A stretch of 64,000 nt of DNA from Xiphophorus maculatus (taxonomy: Eukaryota > Chordata > Actinopteri > Cyprinodontiformes > Poeciliidae), in the NCBI RefSeq assembly GCF_002775205.1, contig NC_036465.1, positions 749,638 to 813,637 of the forward strand, in the 5' to 3' direction. The translations under genes were made by a program, and so were the position numbers. The notes under the pieces were generated by a model, which had not been told where the DNA came from, did not search any database, and worked only from the letters and a program-made list of their open reading frames with translations. Of the stretch, positions 13,101 through 22,455 are shown piece by piece (position 1 is the stretch's first letter; each line of letters starts with the position of its first letter).

Positions 13101-16100
13101 TGTACTTGAATAAAAACTAAACAACATAAAGCCAAAGTGGAAATAAATACTGCATTCAACCAAAAGACTGCAGATTATGAAGTCTGTATATTATGTTGCC
13201 CTTCAGTAATAATTAGATTTAAATAGAGAAGATGGGCACATCGACTACCTGATGCAATAATTCACACTACATGATTTTTTGCTCCTATTTTTCCCCTTAC
13301 AACAATCTTAGATCGTTGGTCTTTCTAAGATTGTGTGGTGTGTTACGGTAGATCATCGTTGCCGCTCTAATCTAAATCAGGGTTTTTCCCCGACTGGGAG
13401 CTTAACCAGCCTGTTGAATGTGACAGGCAGCCAATCAGAAAGCCAGGATTCTCCTCTGTGTTTTCTGAGGGGAAATTACGGAGGGGAATCCCGAACAGCT
13501 GATACGGTGCAACCTGAAGTCCAGCAGACATTGGAGATGATATGTGGAAACAACATTAATGTTTATTCAACATGCAAAGAATATAGAAATGACAAGAGGA
13601 GGAGTTGGAGCAAAATTGCTACTGCAGTTGATAAACCTGGTAACTTTTCAGCTGTTCTTCGTTAACGTGACGTAAACAGGTTCTAATGATTTTCATTCAG
13701 TCAGGACTTTACGCTGACACTAGCCACATGCATTGCAGGTAGATTGTAGTAAAGCATTGATTAATGTCTGGTTTTAAAATTAGTTCACTGAACTTGTAGC
13801 CATTATTTTGTGCCCATTGTTGGACACCACACGGCAGGACCGAACCCGATTGAACCGTTATACCTAGGATTTCTGTCGGCTAATGTGTGGTCTCTGTCAG
13901 GTTTTGAAAATGTGCCGACAATCGGCCGACAGCTCTAAGATCCTGTCGTGTGCGCTGGGCTTTACACTGAGGAAATGAGGAAGGGAAGAGTCAGTGGAGA
14001 GCACCGGAGTTTAGCCTTTTTTCATTTGGTGTCATCAACAGAAAGAGAAAAAGGCCGGAAGAGATGATAATGCCGATAATTAAAATGACGTCGAAAGTTT
14101 TAATTTATCGTAAGATTAATCGATTTATCGTTTATTGTGACAGGCCTAATGATTACGAAGCACTGCAGTAGCACACCTTCAGTTTATTTATTTACTGTTT
14201 ATATTTAAAATGTTTCCCTGAAATTACAGCTTATAATCTCATTATGCATCACTACAGACACGTTGTGTGTTGTTTACATCCAGAAATTTTGTGCACAAGG
14301 CAGGAGGGCAAATAGTCTCTACTTTTAGCTTCCATCCGTAGCGGCGCTGCCGGTAGAACCGCTAACAAAATAAAACCTGGAGGTGAAGAGACTATTAATC
14401 CAGTGCAGAGCGCCACGCAAAGGGAAAAATAACGCAGAAAAACAATTAAAACATCATTTCGAACTGCTGGATTCTTTTTTTTCCCCTCGCTGTGTGTCGC
14501 CTACGCTACATGTAGACTCGTTGCCATGGCAACCTACTAACAACGCCACTAATGTTTCAGGATTTAGTACCAAAAAATAAACATTTCCCACACAAAGAGC
14601 AGAACATTCAGTCGGTTACAGTTTTATGTTTACAGGCTTGATGTTTATTTGCAATTATTAATATGTGATTGCTGTGCTAGATTAGCTACCGCTGCTAATA
14701 GCTAATCTAGCACAGTGGTGGTTGATTAGCTAATCTAAACACCTACTGTACGGATGATCTGTCAGAGTTGGTGTTTAGGTCGCCTTATTTTTTATTCTTT
14801 GTTTTTTTCTTATTTTTTTTAACTGAACCAAAACACTCATTTCTGCAGCAGATCCACATGTTAAGGTTGTCACAGTCAAGCTAGCATAGCTGACCTACTT
14901 CCCTCTCCCTTACAATTACTAGCAAAGCACTGTCTTTTTCTTATATCCGACGCACATTTAAGATTTAGAGCATCATGTTGACAGCTGAAACCAAAGCTAG
15001 CCATTGTTAGCTAGCAGCTTTTTTGTGACGTCACACTGCAACGTGTCTGTAGTGGCATTCTGATCTGTGATGATGATGATGATGGTGGTGGGTGTCCACA
15101 GAGTTCCTCCGGGTCGGCTCAGGACTCGCTGAGTCTCACCAGCTTACAGGAGGAGCTGAAGGGAGCCGGACGCCTCCAGCCGGTGACTCCTCCTCTTCCT
15201 CCTAGCCTAGCTTGTTGTGGCGTAGCTGTAGTGCTGATGAAGAGCGGCTTTTTAACGGCTCTTCCTGATGAAAAGTTCATGAATCTGTTTTTCTGCAGGA
15301 GAAGAAGAAGACTCCAGCAGCTGAATACAAGAAGACGGATGAACCTCAGCCTGACGTGAAGGAGGAAGAGGAGGATGAGGAGGAAGAGGATAAGGCTGAG
15401 GAGGCGAAGAGCAGTCCAGGTGGGTTAGCTCTCTCACTGACCTGGTTCTGGTCATGCCCCAGTTCTGGTTCTGTAACCGTTTGGTTTATTTTCCTCCAGC
15501 TGCAGAGGACAAGAGTGATGAAGAAGAGGCTGCTGCTGAGGAAGAGGAGGGAGAGAATGAGGCCACGACAGAAGAGGTGAGGAAGAACTGCGTTCATGTT
15601 GACGTGGTTCTGGTGTGATAAAACCAGGAGGAACCGCCACAGTCAGTCTGAAACCTTCTGGTTTAATGCCAGGCCTGATGGAGGCGGATCTGGCCCGCAG
15701 CATCACTAATTACAGTGTAACCATCAACCTGGAGCTGTTGCCGAGCAGATTAGCTAAGCTGAGGTCCAGTTTAGCGTCAGGCTTTAATCTGGAAGATGTT
15801 CCTGTCGCGTTTCTGTCTGCTGGTTTGGAGCGAATGCAACAGGAAACTTTAATTTAATCGGTGCCAACATGAGGCTGGAATAAACAGGAAGTGAAAAGAA
15901 GATATTTTTTCTTTGTGCCTATGGTAAGGCTCAGAGCCACCAGTAGATGGCAGCTAACCTGTTTCTGCTTCAGCGCATTAACGGTTTTCAGAAAAACGAA
16001 GGCTGCCTCAAGCCAGTGCAAAAACTTGTTTTTACAAAGTTTAGGGTTTTTTTCCATTTGTGCTGTTTGTATCAACGTTTTCCAACTCAATAATTAAAAA

Positions 16101-17295
16101 TGTTCCTAAAGCAAAAACTTTGATGGAAACTCAGCTGACAGTTTTCCTCCTGGGTTCTGGTTCTGAGATTAAAAAATACTTAGATGGAAGGAAGTGACTC
16201 TCTGTGAGACCAACACATTTTGGAAATGTTTCAGTAATTTGAAGTAAAAACTGTTATATTTTTCCAGTTAAATATAGTGACATAATTTAACCCTCCTGTT
16301 ATGTTCCAGGTCAAATTGACCCGTTTTAAAGTTACTTTTTTTTTTAAATAGTTGGAAGTATTTTTTTTGCATGAAACCTTTTCTGTTTGTCTAAACTCTG
16401 CATATAAATTGAAAATGTATTAATTTTACACATTTGCAACCTCCCCACCCCCGCATCTACTTTTTACATAGAAACTGTTCGGGTCAATTTGACCCGGCAG
16501 TCAGGTTAAAGTGCAAGAAAAGATTAAAAAATTTCCAATTCTATACGTTTCTTTGCAGCTATGAACCATATTTCACCACACACACACACAACACACCCCG
16601 ATACACACAAGGCCACTTTCTCACTACTCTCTTTACTTCACTAGGAAACTGCGAGAAAGCAGAAAGTGTTCACACAACTTTTGACGGGAATCTTTTCTGT
16701 TCCTGTGGACAAACTCCACCCACTCTGAGTGACACTCAGCAGAAGTGGAGGAAAACATAAAAACTCTCTGCATCACTCATTTATCTTGATTTTAATCAGC
16801 GGGTCAATTTGACCCTGAACAGTGTGTTCAGGGTCAACAATTTTTTACTCAATTACAAAAAAAAGGTGTAATATAGAGAAATTGACCAAAGATCAATTTC
16901 AAGGAAATTATAGTTTTTTGTGTCTAAGTTTTTTTCAGTGGACATAAAAAATGTAATGAAATATGTGTAACTTACATTTTTTATGTCCAAATGAGTAAAT
17001 GAGTAAGTTGTCGCTATTGATCCTTTATTTACGAGAAATAAAAAAAACATAATTGCACAGATATTGATTGAAATTGTTAGTATTGGAGTTAATAATCAGA
17101 TGAAAAAAATGTTTTGGTTTCTGATATTATTGCATGATTAAACACTCCCCGGGTCAAATTGACCCACAAACATTATTGCTGTACCTCAGAAACGAACATA
17201 ACAGGAGGGTTAATTGGTGATTTTGTTCTGATCCACAGAAAGAAGACGATATTCTGCGGAGATCTCCCAGGAGCAGGAGGCTCAGAAAGGACTGA
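7170..17295 (+). CDS. canx: Calnexin, ER membrane lectin chaperone
   Basis: Calnexin holds monoglucosylated glycoproteins in the ER until they fold. Coding exons: 7170-7382, 7481-7554, 8059-8117, 8219-8360, 8431-8512, 8583-8775, 9691-9880, 10410-10523, 10598-10754, 11631-11846, 12560-12679, 15299-15419, 15500-15576, 17239-17295. All junctions are GT-AG and phases join exactly, giving 604 residues (human about 592). The ATG follows ACC just after the acceptor and opens a signal peptide (about 1-25), then a very acidic lumenal stretch. The lectin domain (about 72-270) shows [16 protein letters not shown] and [15 protein letters not shown]. The P domain (about 275-410) has DPD..KPEDWDE-type repeats, then [15 protein letters not shown]-type repeats and CESAPGCG. 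One membrane span lies at about 496-516 before an acidic cytosolic tail ending RRLRKD. Calmegin is the alternative, but the neighbours favour CANX. Confidence 0.97.
7600..7955 (+). mobile_element. tRNA-derived SINE with internal minisatellite
   Basis: Lies in canx intron 3 (between 7554 and 8059). A tRNA-like head carries an A-box-like TGGGTAGAGTAG and a B-box-like GGTTTGATTCC near 7640-7686. The body has a short-unit array of GTGTGTGAATG / GTGAAGGGGTGAATG words at about 7757-7895, then a conserved-looking tail (AAAGCGCT..CTACATAAGC...AGTCCATTTACCAT). I recognise this arrangement from many teleost genomes but cannot give the family name with certainty. Confidence 0.75.
8788..8805. repeat. (CA)n microsatellite just downstream of a canx donor
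   Basis: Nine CA units starting 12 nt after the exon end at 8775. Confidence 0.8.
9062..9437. mobile_element. MITE with TACCG..ATAAGCC termini
   Basis: Lies in canx intron 7. The left end reads TACCGTATAATTCTGATCTA and the right end, reverse-complemented, reads TACCAAAAATTCTGGACTA: imperfect terminal inverted repeats. Internal text on both strands repeats the ATAAGCC / GGTGCAGC theme. It resembles the widespread fish non-autonomous element whose ends read TACCGTATTTTTCGGACTATA. No transposase is present and no target duplication is clear. Confidence 0.65.
10755..11630 (+). other. canx: canx intron 10
   Basis: AT-rich intron with repeated short phrases such as GCGGCCATCTT and TTAGCATTAGCTTCTGC. 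The latter are dispersed across this whole window. No additional exon is supported. Confidence 0.5.
12100..12440 (+). mobile_element. Old interspersed repeat, probably a DNA-transposon remnant
   Basis: The text at 12152-12360 (ATTGGGATTTTATGTGA, then AATCTGAAAAGTGTGGCGTG, then GGCCATTCTAAAACACATG) matches, from memory, a common fish repeat but with many substitutions. It lies in canx intron 11. Family assignment (Tc1-like suspected) is uncertain. Confidence 0.5.
12682..12704. repeat. (CA)n microsatellite directly on a canx splice donor
   Basis: The donor of the membrane-span exon reads AAG|GTACACACAC..., so the repeat begins inside the 5' splice site. Confidence 0.85.
12849..14148. mobile_element. 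Non-autonomous hAT element with 8-bp target duplication
   Basis: Bounded by perfect 8-bp direct repeats ATGATTAC (12841-12848 and 14149-14156). The termini are inverted: TAGACCTGTCACGATAA on the left, and TAGGCCTGTCACAATAAACG when the right end is complemented. An 8-bp duplication and short inverted ends are hallmarks of hAT elements. The 1.3-kb interior has only short open frames with no transposase similarity (the longest is 13333-13665). It lies inside the long canx intron downstream of the transmembrane exon. Confidence 0.9.
15102..15182 (+). other. canx: Candidate cassette exon in the canx cytosolic tail
   Basis: An 81-nt open segment bounded by AG (TGTCCACAG) and GT (CAGCCG|GTGACT). 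It is phase 0 at both ends, between phase-0 exons ending 12679 and starting 15299, so inclusion would add 27 residues (beginning [20 protein letters not shown]) without shifting frame. Skipping it gives a tail close to the mammalian one (TGK then [20 protein letters not shown]). Against it: the acceptor lacks a pyrimidine tract and the donor is weak. It could be a real teleost cassette exon or chance. Confidence 0.45.
16291..17209. mobile_element. TTAA-flanked (piggyBac-type) MITE with repeated palindromes
   Basis: The element begins CCCTCCTGTTATGTTC and ends GAACATAACAGGAGGG (perfect 16-bp inverted ends), flanked on both sides by TTAA (16287-16290, 17210-17213), the target of piggyBac-like transposases. 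It carries four copies of a 15-bp palindromic motif, GGGTCAA(A/T)TTGACCC or a near version, at about 16310, 16482, 16801 and 17150; two are subterminal. No transposase frame is present. It occupies most of the last canx intron. Confidence 0.9.
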
Positions 17296-17965
17296 TAGCT
17301 CTGAACCCTGACCTCCTGACCTTCCTCCCCCCGCCCCCCTCGTCTTCCTCCTCCTCTTCCTCCTTCCTGAGGCCACGAAGCCTGAACGGATCTGGTAAAA
17401 GCAGCGAAGCCAACAGAAATTTGACGACGATTCCAGCTCGATCCGGTTTTGGATGTTTTGTTTTAGAGCTTAACTGAGATTCACTAAAACTTCCTGCATC
17501 ATTCCGACCTGCAGGGGGCGACGTTCTGTCTGCTCCTCCAATCAGCAGCCTGCTGACAGGAAGACGGTCGCCCTGCTGGACTGGACAGGTAGCTGACCAA
17601 CCGGCCCACAGATAACCAACTACTAACCGCTAACCGTAGCGCTTCAGTGTTAGCCTGCTAGCTGCCTAATAAAGCCAGAGCTTAGCGGCTGGAGGAGGCT
17701 TAAACTGGGAACACTCCGACTTTTCTCCATGTCTGTTGTTGTCCTGTCGGCGCTAGAGTGCTAGCTGTCTGTTGACTTCTTCCTGAAACAGTGTCTGCCG
17801 TCGGTGGATCAGACAGGAAACACCTGGATGTTTGGCTCACCTGCCGCCTCCAGCTCAGCACCACAGAGGCTCCGCCCCCTTTCTACTACCCTTTAAATTA
17901 ACTGCTGAAATAATCATGATAAAATGTCATTAATATATCATTAATTTTTAAAAATTGGAAATAAA
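17296..17965 (+). other. canx: canx 3' untranslated region
   Basis: Follows the TGA at 17293-17295. AATAAA poly(A) signals occur at 17668-17673 and 17960-17965; either could end the transcript. The second lies next to a large inverted repeat. Confidence 0.6.
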
Positions 17966-17974
17966 TGCAGCAAA

Positions 17975-18690
17975 GATTAAATATTGAATTATATGTGCCT
18001 CAATTGGATGTATTTTATTATTTCATGTTTGTGCTCTGAAGCGCATCATGGCTGAACTTACACCGTCAGTTTGACCTATCACACTCAGTGGGCGGGATTA
18101 TGGAAGCTGCGACCCTGACATCTGATTGGCTGCTGCAAACACCCAAGTAAACACAACTTCCCTGCTAGCTCCGACTCTCCACTTGAAATTTTCACTTTAG
18201 TTGTGGAATGATTTTATTAACAATTAAATTGTTTATTTACTTATTACAAACTCCCGCCCATATGTGTAGTTTGGTCTGAGACTTCGCTAATGCGTTCCCC
18301 ACAGACTGTTAGCCGCTGTCAGCTAGCAGGCGGGGCTAGCTGTGATCCTGCCTGACCACAGTGAGCGCTGATGAATTTATCAGCAATATTTCAAACCACA
18401 GAAGTAGAGGCTGCAGTTTCTCCTCCAGGATTTGTAGCATATAAATTTTTATTGATTGTTTCCAAAATATCGACCTCAGAGTTGCAGTTAACTGGGCAGA
18501 AGTTGACTTGCTGTTTGAAGGAGCCAATCAGATGTCAGTTTGCCTTAATCCCGCCCACTGCGTTTGACTTTATTGATGTGCTTCAGCACAGGAACATGAA
18601 ATAATTTATTAAATCATGAAATCTAGTTTGTGAAATTAAATCACCCACATATAATTGAGGCACATATAGTTCTATATTTAATAAATTATA
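17975..18690. repeat. Imperfect foldback inverted repeat, arms about 190-200 nt
   Basis: The left arm (about 17975-18165) is matched in inverted orientation by about 18490-18690. Shared phrases include ATATGTGCCTCAATT, TATTTCATG, GTGGGCGGGATTA and CTGACATCTGATTGGCT. The arms have diverged with indels. Probably an old foldback or MITE-type element; no target duplication was identified. Confidence 0.65.
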
Positions 18691-18937
18691 TATTTCAAGT
18701 TTTGACCTATTTAAATGTCAGAACCTCAGGTGTCCTGTCCTGCCAACTACCAGAGGTGGTGCTAAAGTCTCCATTGTAGCTCCTGAGCTTCCTGTTACTT
18801 TCATCATGACGTCACACATGACCTCTCTGTTTCATCCAATCACTGCACAGCTTGAAATAAAAATGGAACCAAATGAGAAAAATCCTGATAATCTGTCAGA
18901 AACAATAAAATCCTGCTCTGTAACTATTCCCTTAAAG

Positions 18938-19143
18938 CAGAGGTATCCAGCCGCTGTCCTGCAGGTTTTAGATGAGCCACAGGTACAAAACACTGGAGTG
19001 AAGGGTGACCCTTCATGACCTCCTTGTGTAGATCAGGACTCAGAGCCTTAATGACCTAATTATTCTGTTCAGGTGCTGCAGCAGAGGCTCATCTTAAAGC
19101 TGCAGGACAGCTGGGCCTCCAGGACTGGAGTTGGACACCTGTG
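18938..19143. mobile_element. Short hAT MITE with perfect 8-bp duplication
   Basis: Flanked by CCTTAAAG at 18930-18937 and 19144-19151. The termini read CAGAGGTATCC on the left and, complemented, CACAGGTGTCC on the right. Internal text is partly palindromic around CTGCAGG / CCTGCAG. At 206 bp it has no coding capacity. Confidence 0.85.
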
Positions 19144-19151
19144 CCTTAAAG

Positions 19152-20700
19152 GAATCATTTTCAGCGGAGTTCTGTGAAGTAGGTCTCGGTAGTCAGTATG
19201 CGACCTGCAGCAGATGAATTAGCCTGAGCTGGCTGACTTTTCATTGGTTATTTCTGTGCAGTTGAACTGGATTTAATGATGTTTTTACGAAGCGTTTCCT
19301 CTCTGACTCCTCTTTGCTTTTGCTTAAACTCTGAGGGACAATAGTTTTTGATGTTTTCTAACAGGTTTTTTGTAGAAGTTTAAATATTTTGAAGTCCCAG
19401 AGGTCCTCCCCAGTCTTCAGGCTTATATAGAAATCATGGAGCAAATGTCTAAAAATGATTTAATTTCACTTTTTTTGTCAAACTTCTGTTTTTGTGTTTA
19501 GAATATGTTGTTTTCTTGTTAAAAGATGTAAAAATCAGGATTTTCTTGAGGTTAATCATGTGAGGGGGGGTTCACAGCCAAACAGTTTCCCGCTGGGGGT
19601 TTCTCAAGTCCTGGTGGGTGGCCTGGTCTGTGAACGCCCGCTGGGATTGGCCGGTCCGTGGGTTGATCTGGACGGTGAGTTTGGGGGCTGACCACGCTCC
19701 GACAGTGAGCTGAACACTGTATCTGCTGCGTTTTTACTTCCTCTGGTGGTTTGGAGCGACCGGCAGCAGAAAGCCCGGCTGTGAATGAAACACTGTGATG
19801 AGGAGCCTGATGTCGGTGAAGCAAATGTTTGTTTTGATGAATAAAAAAAGGCTAAATGGAAACAGACCCAACGCCTGCAGTTTGTTTATTCAGAGTTGGA
19901 AAGAGTACCGTTAATTTGATAAGTAGTGGAGGGCCAGTATCACCAATATTGATACCAATACTTATATATATATACAGTACATCCATTTTCTTCCACTTTA
20001 TCCGGGGTCGGGTCGTGAGGGTAGCAGCTTCAGAAGGGGTATATTTAAATATATATACATATTTAATAAATTAAACTTCTGATCTTTATTGTTTTTTTGT
20101 TTTAATTATTTAGTTACAATCTAAGATACCTTTTGACAAAGTTTATAGGTATTGATAAAATATTTAAGATATTAACATGATTAAAAAAAACATTTCTGTG
20201 CATAGCTTCCTTAATAAAGTTTTTAAAAAAATGATTTAAGAGCAAATAAGAAGCTATGATACAAAAATAGAATAAAATTTCAAGACCAAATCTGAAACTA
20301 AAGTATTGATCTGATACTGATATCAAGTTGGTATCGATATCAATATTTTGGATCAATTCGCCCTTCTCTATTCGATACATTTTTATTTAAATGCACATAG
20401 TTATCAGTGTAGCATTTTTCTCAAATGTAAATAATTACAATTTATTTTAAAGTTGTTTATGAACAGAAGAAAGTTCTTATTATTGATTTCATAAAGTAAA
20501 GAGAATATTCTTCTCAAACTGTTTTTAATTAAACAAGCACCTTTATAAATAAAAATGAATATTTGGGAATTGTATATAATTTTAATGAAATAAATAACCA
20601 GTATTATTCCATAGTGACATTTTCTGTTTTAATATTTAAAAAATCTTCCAAAATTCATGAGATTTCTGCTAATTCAAGTCTGACAAGTAAATTTAATTTA
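19152..20700. other. Intergenic DNA between canx and maml1
   Basis: AT-rich with no supported gene. It contains a 55-60 bp 3'-end relic at about 19977-20038, whose CATCCATTTTCTTCC...TATCCGGGGTCGGGTCG text matches the 3' end of the LINE at 1176-2379. It is followed by AT-rich DNA with scattered TATCGATATC-like words near 20280-20345. Confidence 0.55.
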
Positions 20701-22455
20701 AAATACACGCGCTGGTTGCAGATCAATTGCGCTCTGATTGGCTCTGCTGTTCGTCACATCGACAGGCAAAACTCGCCCCTAATTGGTTACTCTTAGCTGT
20801 CCGTCAGCGGTGAGGCGATGTCCGTTTTTGATTGGCTGTTTAGGCTGTCAGTTAGTGGTGAGGCGGGAGCAGGAACATTCCTCACTGATGGAAGAAAAGA
20901 GAAAGTTTCCAAGATGGCCGGACAGAGCTGCCTGTTCGCAGGGAAACAATAGAAGCAGGGAGGAGGGACGCGGTTAGCATGAGCTGTGGCTCGCTCTGAA
21001 TCGCTCACTCCCCGACTCGGGCTCCGTCAAAGAGAAGGAGGAATATCCGCTGCGGTGATTCGAAGTCACTTAAAGTATGAAGATTTATTTAAATGTTTCA
21101 GGCCCGTCGACCCATAACACAGCGGCTAACGGCTACAGGGAGGCGGAGGATCAGCTGCTGTTCGCCGGACAGATGCTGTAGGGAGAGCGGACTGTTACAT
21201 TTTCACAGTAAGTGTGATAAACCTTACATTTTAAAATACAGTATTTAGAAAAGTGAAAGCCGTAGATTTAATCATTCTATGAAATTATTGTTTTAGAAGT
21301 TATAAGTTTGATTCACAGTTAGCTCACCATGGCGAAGTTGGCATCCGGTTGGTAGATTGAATAAAAGGCTAGTTCACAGTTTTAAAGGAATCTGGTATAC
21401 TTTTAGTTACATCTAGTTTGGAATTAACACTACCTTTAAAGGCCAAACCTGAATAAAGCCTTGCTATATTCATTAAAAGACAGATTAAGTAATTTATAAA
21501 ACGTTTCTGGTGTTTATAAAAAGAAGATAATAAGCTATTTGAAGCTGTTTCAATCATATTAGATTGGATCCTGATTTAAAGCCACTGTCTTGAAGTGGCT
21601 TAGCATGAACTAAATTATTCTACACTGAAAGACATTTTACTTAAAATTATTTTTGTGATCCGTCAAGATTTGTTTTACTTGGGTGAGTTTACACAGTTGA
21701 ATAAAATTTTCTTTAAATAGTTTTAAACCAAAACTATTTGTGGTAATTCAGTCCAGATCCGGTCGCTGTATGTTCTGGATTTCGACCTGTAATGTATTAA
21801 GATTATCGAAGAATCCCTTAAAACTGTGAAGTAGTCCTTTACTCTGAATCGGAAGCCAACTTCAGCCTCCTAGCTCCCATTCGCTAACCAAAGCTAACTC
21901 CCGACTCAAAATAAAAGTTTGGGCTAAGTTGGAGAGCAGTAATGCCGCTCCCAGCGGGTGGAAAACCACCTCCAACACGGAACCCGGCGTCCGGGCCGAG
22001 GCTGCTGGTTCCCGGGTCTCAAACACACAGAGTTTGTGTGAGTTTTCCGAATATTTGGCTCTGATTTGGAGTGCAGGAATGTGCTAAGTTTCAGTAGCTG
22101 GTCGGGAGTTAGTTTGGTGTTTGTTTTGGAGATGGTTTTATCCAGAAAGCAGCAGGTTTTAGATGCCATTACAGCGACTGTGGCTCCAGTAGCTCAGCCA
22201 GTTAAATGAGCTGATGTTTAGCAACTGAAATGAGGAGGCTGAACGGTATTTTACCCAGAAACCTTACTTTTCCTTTCCGGCAGTGAGTGCCGCTGCGACT
22301 GAAGGCCGTTAGAGACAAAGGTCGCCTCCATGGAGCCAGCACAGGAGTCTTTGTAAAGGGCCAGGGGGGTGTATAGACGCCCAGAGTGACAGAGAGCCAT
22401 AATCTGCATTTTATGGACGAAACCTGAGGCGGGAGTTCACTGCAGGTCTTTATTG
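20700..22455 (+). promoter_or_regulatory. maml1: Candidate maml1 promoter and 5' UTR region
   Basis: Composition changes near 20700. Two similar blocks ending in GTGAGGCG lie at about 20790-20870, with several ATTGG boxes (inverted CCAAT), then a GC-rich stretch to about 21200 (GACGCGGTTAGC, CCCGACTCGGGC). The segment 22270-22455, just before the ATG, reads as GC-moderate untranslated leader. The true start site and any upstream non-coding exon cannot be fixed from sequence alone. Confidence 0.45.

Noticed and set aside
22453-22455. TTG start for maml1
   Set aside because: The next two codons are ATG, and eukaryotic initiation at TTG is not supported.
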